DNA of 64,000 nucleotides from Nematostella vectensis (Eukaryota > Cnidaria > Anthozoa > Actiniaria > Edwardsiidae): positions 8,233,296 through 8,297,295 of the forward strand of contig NC_064035.1 in NCBI RefSeq assembly GCF_932526225.1, in the 5' to 3' direction. Position numbers and translations under genes: made by a program. Shown here piece by piece: positions 13,501-21,859 of the stretch. The notes under the pieces are model-generated. The model was not told the origin of the DNA. It saw nothing but the letters and a program-made list of their open reading frames with translations, and did no database searches. Position 1 is the first letter of the stretch. Each line of letters begins with the position of its first letter.

Positions 13501-15942
13501 TCAGGGTATATCATGGGTAGGGTGAGTCAGGGTATATTATGGGTACGGTGGGTCTGGGTATATCATGGGTAGGGTGGGTCAGGGCGTATCATGGGTAAAG
13601 TGAGTCAGGGTATATCATGGGTAGGGTGGGTCAGGGTGTATCATGGGTAGGGTGGGTCAGGGTGTATCATGGGTAGGGTGAGTCAGGGTATATCATGGGT
13701 AGGGTGAGTCAGGGTATATCATGGGTAGGGTGAGTCAGGGTATATCATGGGTAGGGTGGGTCAGGGTATATCATGGGTAGGGTGAGTCAGGGTATATCAT
13801 GGGTAGGGTGAGTCAGGGTATATCATGGGTAGGGAGAGTGAGGGTATAACTAGGAACTGAAGGTTTTGTCATTTTAGTGTTTTCTAATTTCAACTGAGAA
13901 GGTATTTTGTGACATTAAGGTCTGCAGTTTTCATTTAACAGAGCTAGAAGCGCACAGAAACCAGTATTCACAATTGGTATGATTTTTTTCCAGATCATTT
14001 ATGTTGATAGCCAGTGCAGTCCGTGGCAGAGGGAAACTGCGTCATTTATTTCAAGTACAGTGTGCAATATCATAAATCATGTATGTGTTGAACTTTAGAG
14101 CTTTTATACACATTCTATATGTATTGAACATTCTAAGCCAGAGAAAATGTTGTCTCTTTAACAAAAGACATTCACCTCCCCGGTTAATCACACTAATAAC
14201 AAATGAATTAAATACTTCAGGATATTCACGATGCAGATAGTTACAACCTCTCGTGTGAAGCCTTTAGGGAGATGAGTAAAAGTAATCCTACTTGCCAGCA
14301 AGTCTTATTGACGGTATCATTAGCGAAGGACCCTGAGAAGGTTACACGTCTTAAGGTAATCGACAAGTTTTTGCTTCGAGGGCATATGAATATACAGTGA
14401 AATATACCTATTTCAATTAAGGTAGAGGCCCTCGAAAATCCATGTAACCCACAGTGGTTTTATGAGTAACGCATGCATGGCTAAACCCTAGTTTCTAAAC
14501 CTTATATTTACAGGCACATTAACTATGATGTTTAAACTTTCTTAACCCTGATTTGCTTTTATTTCACTTATTTTCTTATTAACTTAGTGTATTTTTTAAA
14601 TAACCACGAAGCAATGCGGTTTCAACACATGGATTCTCCAAGTGCAACCTAATGAGAATTTTTTTTTGAATATTTCTGGACTGCTATTCTTCCCTTATAT
14701 GTTTCCATCATATTTTTTGGTCCATTTGTATTTTAGCACAAGGTCCCAGACATGCCCCTCCCCCCTAGAAACTACTGATTTTGACACATCGTCTTTACTA
14801 CTCGATTTTAGAAACTCACTCAAGATCTCCACTGTCGAGTGTCACGCACCTGTATTATATGCATTGGGATATTTGTCCTTCTCCCAGGCTTGGTAAGCGG
14901 TCTGGCTCTATCACATGTGTATTCGAATATTTGTCCTTGCGGGTTATTTGATCTTTGCGCGCGTGATCGTTGCGCCTCCAGTGAAAGTTAGGATAAACCA
15001 TCATTGCCTTTACATTACTCAAAACAATAGCATAAAAAACGGGAAACTCCCAAAAGTATTCTTTTCGCAATCACTGACAAGCACTTTAAAATATTTATCA
15101 CTCAAAAGAAACCTCAGTTTCAATCAATTATATGATAACTTTGCTCAGTCTTCGGTATGGTTACGAAGGCTTCGGACAGTTCCGTAATGAATTCGGCACA
15201 TCCACTACGGTGTTTATAACTAGACTTATACAATTCAAAGTCAAATTTACAAACAATAATTATCTCCAGCAGCATTTTTAAGGCCCCGTCATGTCTCCTT
15301 TTAACCAGAAATTGTGAGAGCGTATAAGAGCGTGTGTGAGTGTAAGCGTGTGTGGTGAGCGTATGTGAATGTGAGCCTGTGAGGGGCGTGTGTGTGAGCT
15401 TGTGCAGGCGTGTGTGAGTGTGAGCGTGAAAGTGGGCGTGTGTGAGTGTGAGCGTGAAAGTGGGCGTGTGTGAATGTGAGCGTGTGTGAATTGAGCGTGT
15501 GACAGGCGTGTGTGAGTGTGAGGGGCGTGTGTGAATGTGATCGTGTGAGGGGCGTGTGTGAATTTGAGCGTGAGAGTTGGCGTGTGTGAGCGTGTGAGGG
15601 GCGTTTGTGAATGTGAGCGTGAGTGTGGGCGTGTGTGAATATGAGCGTGAGTGTGGGCGTGTGTGAGTGCGAGCATGAGTGGTGAGCGTGTATGAATGTG
15701 AGTGTCGGCGTGTGTATGAGGGCGTCAGTGTGAACGGAACGTGTGAGAGCGTGTGTTAGTGTGAGTGTAAGCGTGTGTATGAGCGTGTGATATCGTTATA
15801 TGTTATTGAACCTCCTTTTTTTTCTTCGCAGGGTCAATTAGAACCGAGCCAATGCGATGAATTAGCAGAGCTGGTTTTGGATACTTGTTTGAATGCAAAG
15901 CTAATTTATAGTGGTCAGGTATTCGAGTTGGACTTCAGTTAG
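1511..15942 (+). CDS. CRPPA: CRPPA/ISPD orthologue, D-ribitol-5-phosphate cytidylyltransferase, 15 exons
   Basis: This enzyme makes CDP-ribitol from CTP and ribitol-5-phosphate, the donor used by FKTN and FKRP on alpha-dystroglycan. Exons: 1511-1615, 1685-1740, 3783-3846, 4582-4637, 4713-4776, 5070-5150, 5244-5323, 6079-6148, 6347-6451, 6735-6780, 6931-7022, 13878-13976 (start uncertain; 13902 also possible), 13994-14080, 14221-14355, 15832-15942. All junctions keep phase and use GT-AG, giving about 416 residues; human is about 450. The nucleotide-binding loop [13 protein letters not shown] is at residues 17-29, then TPKQ. Later blocks are [50 protein letters not shown] and [16 protein letters not shown], each closely matching human ISPD. 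The C-terminal half (exons 12-15) is more diverged and its exon calls are weaker. The start is the first ATG in frame before the conserved loop. The intron after exon 11 holds a 6.6-kb satellite. Confidence 0.9.
2908..3172. repeat. 24-bp minisatellite in CRPPA intron 2
   Basis: About 11 imperfect copies of a unit containing AAGTTGACGAGAGGA and then GCGTTGAC. Copies differ by substitutions and by small length changes. Open frames across it on the minus strand (Ser/Cys/Val repeats) follow from the 24-bp period being a multiple of three and are not proposed as genes. Confidence 0.85.
3664..3699. repeat. 36-bp perfect palindrome in CRPPA intron 2
   Basis: GAATAGCAGTGGATAGT is followed after two bases by its exact reverse complement ACTATCCACTGCTATTC. 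A second small hairpin, TTGCC-TTC-GGCAA, follows about 10 bp later. This could be a cruciform or the remains of a foldback element; no flanking target duplication was evident. Confidence 0.8.
5360..6005. repeat. GT/GGGG-rich minisatellite with a 73-bp unit, CRPPA intron 7
   Basis: The left part is irregular repeats of GGGGTGTGGTAGGGGTGAG-like words. The right part, from about 5760, is nearly three almost identical 73-bp units, with repeats of GGTAGGGTGCATGGGG starting at 5761, 5834 and 5907. The array fills most of the intron between the exons ending at 5323 and starting at 6079. Three overlapping minus-strand frames across it (His/Pro/Thr-rich) are by-products. Confidence 0.9.
7200..13850. 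repeat. 26-bp G-rich satellite, about 255 copies, CRPPA intron 11
   Basis: The unit is GGGTAGGGTGAGTCAGGG followed by TATATCAT. The main variable position is GTGAGTCA versus GTGGGTCA; rarer variants include GCGTCA, GGATCA, GTATATTAT and GTGTATCAT. The G-variant gives four G3 runs with loops of 2, 1 and 3, a canonical G-quadruplex pattern. The A-variant contains TGAGTCA, the consensus AP-1 site. A higher-order duplication is present at an offset of 2,158 bp (83 units): GGGTAAGGAG starts at 9901 and 12059, and a rare TATACC variant recurs at 10851 and 13009. The array occupies nearly all of the 6.85-kb intron. Confidence 0.97.
15300..15790. repeat. GTGTGAGCGTG-type imperfect microsatellite, CRPPA intron 14
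   Basis: A run of degenerate units built from GTGTGTGAGTGTGAGCGTG and GGGGCGTGTGTGAATGTGAG. It ends about 40 bp before the acceptor of the last CRPPA exon. The 132-residue His/Thr-rich frame on the other strand is explained by the repeat. Confidence 0.85.
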
Positions 15943-16024
15943 GGAAAGTACTTTTCAGTTCAATACATCTGGAATAGGTATGTTACTTGACATTAAGATG
16001 TACACTTAGTTTCTTTTTGCTCCG

Positions 16025-16795
16025 GAGACCCAGTGTTCTTTGCGTGCTCGGAGATCCAGTGGTCTTTGCGTGCTCGGAGATCCAGTGGTCTTTGCGAGCT
16101 CGGAGATCAGTGGTCTTTGCGTGCTCGAAGATCCAGTGGTCTTTGCTTGCTCGGAGATCCAGTGGTCTTTGCGTGCTCGGAAATCCAGTGTTCTTGGCGT
16201 GCTCGGAGATCCAGTGGTCTTTGCGTGCTCGGAGATCCAGTGGTCTTTGCGTGCTCGGAGATCCAGTGGTCTTTGCGTGCTCGGAGATCAGTGGTCTTTG
16301 CGTGCTTGGAGATCCAGTGTTCTTTGCGTGCTCGGAGATCCAGTGTTCTTTGCGTGCTTGGAGATCTAGTGTTCTTTGCGTGCTCGGAGATCCAGTGTTC
16401 TTTGCGTGCTCGGAGATCCAGTGTTCTTTGCGTGCTCGGAGATCTAGAGTTCTTTGCGTGCTTGGAGATCCAGTGGTCTTTGCGTGCTCGGAGATCAGTG
16501 GTCTTTGCGTGCTTGGAGATCCAGTGTTCTTTGCGTGCTCGGAGATCTAGTGTTCTTTGCGTGCTTGGAGATCAAGTGGTCTTTCCGTGCTCGGAGATCC
16601 AGTGTTCTTTGCGTGCTCGGAGATCCAGTGGTCTTTGCGTGCTTGGAGATCCAGTGTTCTTTGCGTGCTCGGAGATCCAGTGTTCTTTGCGTGCTCGGAG
16701 ATCAGTATTCTTTGCGTGCTCGGAGATCCAGTGGTCTTTGCGTGCTCGTTGACCCAGTGTTCTTTGCGTGCTCGGAGATCCAGTGTTCTACGCGT
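16025..16795. repeat. 26-bp minisatellite downstream of CRPPA, about 30 copies
   Basis: The unit is GTTCTTTGCGTGCTCGGAG followed by ATCCA, with a GTGGTC/GTGTTC alternation and occasional loss of two bases. It starts about 85 bp after the CRPPA stop codon. An AATAAA at 16890-16895 is the first good polyadenylation signal noticed after it, so the array may be transcribed as 3' UTR. Five overlapping open frames (SEIQWSLRARR-type repeats) come from the array and are not proposed as genes. Confidence 0.93.
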
Positions 16796-16799
16796 GACC

Positions 16800-17828
16800 A
16801 ACCAAATCCCCTGAGCCCAATCCCCTATCCCTACACAAGGATATGTAATATAAAGGACGGCTCTAAAAACAGTAATGGCTGCACTGGCAAATAAAGTAAA
16901 AACAATACGCCAACTCATTTTAATGACTTTCATAAAAAGGTGGAGTTAATTATTTTTGATATCTAAGCCGAAATTATTCAAATGCAAATAAATATCAGTT
17001 TGTCTGTATTTTTATTAAAATAATTCTTTGTTGTACAAGTGTACTTCGAATATTTAATTTAAGGATAAATAATGGACATAATAAATAGACCGAGGTTTTT
17101 TTTTACCAGAAAACTTGATGTTTTTTTTACAAACCTCTAAACCCTTTTTACTGTTAATTATTGAAAATCATTTGGCTTTTACCATCTAATGGAGTTATCA
17201 CTTTTACTGAGTAATCTTAAATGAAAAAATGTAAAGTTGCATGCTTTATCCTGAAACCACAAGACCGACATCCAACCTCGCGGCCGAAATTCACTTACTG
17301 AAAACAAATACACCTCACACGATGGTAGATGGTTACAATTCCCCCATAGAAACATCACAAGTATAGAGTGTACCTCTTTTTGAGGTTGGATGTTGGCTGG
17401 TTGCTATAAAAAGATTTCGCGTTTTTGTTTAATTATACGCGAATTTTTCTAGATAATTACAAGAGCCCCTGATCAAATGGGATTAATTCCATTGAAAAAG
17501 ACGCCAGTGCGTTTCATAAAACAGTCTCTTGTCTGTCTTTGATATTTTTCCCGGAGCGTGAATTTGAAAATAGGAAACATCTGATGTGTTATTAATAATG
17601 TATTTTACTCGGCTATGAATGTTATCATAGCAAACTCAGAGCTTATAGCTTTTGTTTTGAGTATTACTTCAAAATTCCAAAATACCGCGAGTAATCAAGC
17701 CTAAGATCTCGATAAAATAGAATGGAAATTGCGACGCGGAAAAACAAGCTATCTCTTAACCTCAGCTGCAGTCTTCGACTAATTGTTTTAGCGCGAGAGA
17801 TCAAAATATCGATACCGTGTAATTATTA
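16800..17828. other. AT-rich gap between convergent genes
   Basis: It holds the probable 3' ends of CRPPA (AATAAA at 16890) and of the minus-strand gene. A 12-bp inverted repeat, ACATCCAACCTC at about 17268 and GAGGTTGGATGT at about 17383, is the only structure noticed. No coding sequence was recognised. Confidence 0.5.
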
Positions 17829-19343
17829 TTAGCTTAACTCGCACAGCCTGTGCAGCTTTTTTGAGTTTGATTTGCGTCTCTGTAGAAATAAACTGACGAT
17901 CCAGTTCTGGAAATTACCACTTCCAAGTGTGAAGAGCCTATTTCCGGCAGCAAGAATGTTCATCTCAATGATGGCGATAGCGCCGTTATCGTAGAGATCT
18001 GCGGGTTGGTATGAGACTGGCTGGTTGAGTTCCTTGTGCAGGTACCGCTGTAAGGCTTTTCTGCTACCCCGCTCCTGGTCGAAAGTGTCAGATCCGTACT
18101 CTGGTAGATCTGTAGCGAGAAACACTGTCTGTATGTGGTATTTCCTCTGCGCTTCGCGTACTCTGTCAATCAGTTTTCGCACGCATCGATACGTGATATT
18201 TGTCCCCTTTCTTACTAAATGACGCTCCCCTCGGACATGTACGGCTATATAACTACCACCCAGTCGTTCTTCTACAAATTTCCTTGCGATTTCGACAAGT
18301 GTGGCGTTGAACCTGACATCTGGGGGTGTTAGGGGTCTCGTGATGGATGGGTGCAAGGGAAAGTGAACCCGACCTTTCCCATTCCCTTTCCATAATACAA
18401 CACCGACGCAGAATCGACCCTGGATGACCTTTCGTTCTAGTTCGAATGCATCCTGAATCATCTCCGGGTCCACACACACATACCTACTCACTTTGAAATT
18501 CAATTGTTTCTGTAGTCGAGAGTAGCGCACGAAGGGGCAGGGGAGCCAGCCACCGTTAGCGCGTGTCTTGGTGTAAATCTCTTTCATTTCCCGGTACGTT
18601 TTACGATACCATTCCGCCGCGTCCAACAGCGCTTCGCGATTCGAATAAAGAAAATGTATAACTATATTTAAGCGTTGCTGGCAGTCATTTTGAAAATCCC
18701 CGAACCCCCCAAGTGTCCCGTATCCCCTCTTTTTCAGTAAATTGTTTAGGTATTTCACATCGAAATATTCTCGGAGGGGGCCGAATCGCGCTAACGAAGT
18801 GGTTGTCCGCAAGTAATGGCTGACTCCACCAGGCAGACCCGACATTCTTGAATTATTGACAAACGGTGCGACGACGATGCTATTCCTATGCTTGGCCCAT
18901 GAAGCCAGCTCCAATAAATTGTTTGTTGCCCTTCCGAGCTGCTCATAATATCGAAAAACAAACAGATATTTTTGCCTGTGCGTGTTTCGCGCCGCCTTAT
19001 TATCCACATTTTGGGAATCTGCACCGGTCAGTTGATCGCTTTGCAGGTTTTGTCCTCTGATTTTTGGTACCAGATTACTCCCTTGCCTACTATGGCTATA
19101 CTCAACTGGATTGTAGTTTATTCTATCAATGCCTCGAGGTAGTTGGACATTAAGTGGAGCGGAAACCGACAATGATAACGTCTCCTGGGGCAGTTCTCGT
19201 AACCGTGTCTTGAAAAGGCCCAAACCTGCTTGAAGCACAAGCACTACAGTATAGACGGCGATAAGTACAACAACAACAGAAAGCCATTTGGTATTGCGTA
19301 TGGTCCAGAGTGTTGACACTGTGAACCGCCTCAAAGACACCAT
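17829..19343 (-). CDS. Type II membrane glycosyltransferase, fucosyltransferase-like, intronless
   Basis: A single exon encodes 504 residues. The ATG at 19343 is used; the frame can be read one TTG codon further, but TTG is not a plausible start here. A short basic cytosolic tail precedes a membrane anchor at about residues 20-37 (Val/Leu-rich), typical of Golgi type II enzymes, then a Ser/Gln-rich stem. The catalytic region begins near 125. GRATNNLLELASWA at about 137 and NNSRM resemble the N-terminal half of GDP-fucose protein O-fucosyltransferases. YIAVHVRGER at about 365-374 matches the family's HxRxE-like element, and FLATDLPEYGSD (about 408) and LFTLGSGNFQNW (about 469) are other O-FucT-like blocks. 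Several N-glycosylation sequons are present. Substrate is unknown, and a related GT family is possible. The lack of introns, unlike its neighbours, could mean an old retrocopy or a normally intronless family. Confidence 0.75.
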   Translation of the reverse strand: MVSLRRFTVSTLWTIRNTKWLSVVVVLIAVYTVVLVLQAGLGLFKTRLRELPQETLSLSVSAPLNVQLPRGIDRINYNPVEYSHSRQGSNLVPKIRGQNLQSDQLTGADSQNVDNKAARNTHRQKYLFVFRYYEQLGRATNNLLELASWAKHRNSIVVAPFVNNSRMSGLPGGVSHYLRTTTSLARFGPLREYFDVKYLNNLLKKRGYGTLGGFGDFQNDCQQRLNIVIHFLYSNREALLDAAEWYRKTYREMKEIYTKTRANGGWLPCPFVRYSRLQKQLNFKVSRYVCVDPEMIQDAFELERKVIQGRFCVGVVLWKGNGKGRVHFPLHPSITRPLTPPDVRFNATLVEIARKFVEERLGGSYIAVHVRGERHLVRKGTNITYRCVRKLIDRVREAQRKYHIQTVFLATDLPEYGSDTFDQERGSRKALQRYLHKELNQPVSYQPADLYDNGAIAIIEMNILAAGNRLFTLGSGNFQNWIVSLFLQRRKSNSKKLHRLCELS

Positions 19344-20670
19344 CAAAGCCTTCAGTCAGCTACGATCAGGATCCTCGCTAGAATGACGCGACGTCACCTG
19401 GGAAAATTTATTCCGTATCGCGCATACCATGTCGAAGCCAACACTCACTCAGATTATAAATACGCTCGCTGAGGGAACCACTGATTTCCGACTGTCTGAA
19501 TGGAGGGAAGGAAGCGCTCGGAACTCTCTAGAGTATGTACGTAGACCGAACAGTACTCTTATCAGCTGACAAATTTCGCCTTAATTCTTTTCGTATAAAT
19601 TTCTTCTGTACTTGATTGTGCGTGGGGCCTCAAATTTTGGTTTTCCGGTTTTCCGGTTTGGTTTTCCGGTTTGTGATTGCGTGAGCTAGCGTAAAATACT
19701 CATGCTGCTTTCCCAGCTTGTTACCACCAATATCTTTGAGCATGGGTCTCGCTCTCTTCAGCTGTCAACAATGAACTGACCAAGAATAGACCGTCATGTT
19801 TATTCCTGTTATTGTCGATTGCTTTCTAATCACGTGGCTTAATGAGCCACTAGTCTTTACAACTTGCAAGGTTTTCCATTGGTCTATTGCCGACTATATC
19901 TATTGTAATGAAAGCGATGTGAGACTTCGCGGCAGTAATTTGTGTCTAGAAACTTGTCTAGATAAAAAAACACTTCGGTAGATAAGCGCTACTTTCTTTT
20001 GTCCATAAAATAAACACATGTCATTGTTGACCTCATTAGCGAGTCTATGGCTTTGCATATGAAAACCCTCTGGGAGAGACAATCCTAGGGTTTCCAACCG
20101 CGTAAGGAATTCCATCCCCGTGAATCCAATCTTTGAAAGGGCAAACCAACCTGGAACCCAGCAAGCTAGAACAGCAGTAGCTAGCCACTTGCACCCTCTT
20201 TATTCCTTACGCTAAAAGGTACCCAGAGCTGACTGACTACTTTTCTACGGCGCTGTCGTAGTCCATACAGGTTTTAAGTGATTTTCTATTAGCGCAGAGA
20301 GGAGAGCTGTATTGAAGTTGAGTGGTGAAAGCAATAAGTAGGTGCGAACAAGCGGAGATTGTACGATTAAGATCTAATCCATTGACGCCGGAGATAACTG
20401 AACATTGACGTACTCAAGTCAGATAGAGTAGAATCCGGGTAGAATACACGAGATGATCTTGATGGTATCGTGTTTATATTAAGTTCTCATATTTCTATAG
20501 GTAAAACCATTTCCATAGAATAATTTGAAATACAAGTCATTGTATTTTAGTACTTTGTGAGCACGATAAATAACTGCTATAAATAATTTTTTGTTTTATA
20601 TTATTATAAATAAACATTATCCTATTTATAAAATAACCTTTTTCAACCATATCACACTGAGCCCACGGTC
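19344..20670. other. Intergenic, likely promoter side of the glycosyltransferase gene
   Basis: No convincing coding sequence. Short open frames at 19796-19981 (+) and 19900-20115 (-) overlap, have no recognised motif and are probably chance. A short direct triplication of GGTTTTCCGG occurs near 19640-19665. Confidence 0.4.
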
Positions 20671-20675
20671 CTTAG

Positions 20676-21093
20676 GGGCAGCGACGGGTAAATCCGAGAC
20701 TTGCCGAGGCACCGAGACCCGCGTCTCAGAATCCGAGCCCAAGACTTAAGTCAAATTTTGGAATCCGAGCCCAAGACTTAAGTCAAATTTCGGAATCCGA
20801 GCCCAAGACTTTTGTCAAATTTCGGAATCCGAGCCCGAGCCTTTCCGACCTTGTTTCCGGATAACTTGCTCGAGGTGTGTCATAAACATCAGTTGAAAAA
20901 CGAATAAGTAGAGCAACAATACAATCTTGCTACAAAGGGAAACCCTAGCAGGGTAACGACATAAAATAGATAGAAAAAAAGAGGTTGCGAGACCCCAAAA
21001 TTAAAAAAAACCCGAGACTTCGAGACGCATAAAAAACGCCGAGATTCCGAGACTTTTTTGCGAGACTTTCGAAATTTCGAGGTACCCATCACT
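20676..21093. mobile_element. Probable degraded DNA transposon fragment with an internal 32-bp triplication
   Basis: The left edge GCGACGGGTA and right edge TACCCATCAC are approximate inverted repeats. The interior is made of CGAGAC/CCGAG words in both orientations, including about three copies of a 32-bp unit with AATCCGAGCCCAAGACTT at 20730-20840. This looks like a MITE with CG-rich subterminal repeats. No clean target duplication was identified, so the edges are approximate. Confidence 0.4.
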
Positions 21094-21351
21094 TTCCTTC
21101 TTATTGCATAACAGTTTGCAACGTACATATGTGAGTCACGTGAGTCTGTTAAAGTCCACAAGATATATGATAATAATGAATATAAATTTCGACCGAACGA
21201 ATTACCATACAACCTTGTGCGCGTTCGCATAAAGTCTAAAACGCCACCACATTCGTAGAAATATGGAACAGACGTTCCAATTTGGGATCAGGGAATATAC
21301 ATAGATTAAATAAGAAAACCTTTTTCTCTACTTTCTCTATCTAATTATGAA

Positions 21352-21792
21352 CAGGGTCTGGATTGGGGGGTCTCTATGTCGGTAGTCAAAATTTTCATAA
21401 TTTGTCGGAAGTCGGTAAGAATTATCGGTCTTTGTCGGTAGTCGGTTAGTCTAAGCTAGTATTCGCTTTTGTACTAGATTTCACGTATAAACAAGATTAA
21501 ACATTATTTAGGATTGATTAGTAATTAATAACTTATTGATAATAAATAAATTATGGGTTAAAATTTAACTGGAAAGTTAATGCAACAGGAAATACATAGT
21601 ACACATTCTGAAATGACCGAATTTAAGTAGATTGACGATGGAAGTAAAGGGTAAAACTACTGGAAATAATAAAATGTCGGTAGTCGGCAAATATTTTTTG
21701 TCGTTAATCACTAGTTTTTTTCCTGTCTTGTAGGTAGTCAGTTAACTTTTAAGCCGTGTTGTCGCTAGTCGGTTAACCCCATCCAGACCCTG
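21352..21792. mobile_element. Non-autonomous hAT-like element, 441 bp
   Basis: The ends are CAGGGTCTGGATTGGGG and CCCCATCCAGACCCTG, inverted copies with one base of difference. TATGAA flanks both sides (21346-21351 and 21793-21798), a 6-bp target duplication. The interior repeats GTCGGTAGTCGG words near both ends, probably subterminal transposase-binding sites. There is no coding capacity. A CAGGG terminus and a 5-8 bp duplication point to the hAT superfamily. Confidence 0.7.
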
Positions 21793-21859
21793 TATGAAGT
21801 GAATGTATTATTAAATCAACCACGATGTCGTAACAATAATGCATTATAAATTGCAGAGA

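Noticed and set aside
7200-13850. Interstitial telomere repeat (GGGTAG-like words)
   Set aside because: The period is 26 bp and the TTAGGG hexamer is not tandemly present. The resemblance is limited to one word in each unit.
15278-15676. 132-residue His/Thr/Ser minus-strand frame
   Set aside because: Antisense of a GTGTGAGCG microsatellite within an intron.
15987-16933. Frames repeating SEIQWSLRARR and similar
   Set aside because: By-products of the 26-bp array downstream of CRPPA; open in several frames because short indels shift phase.
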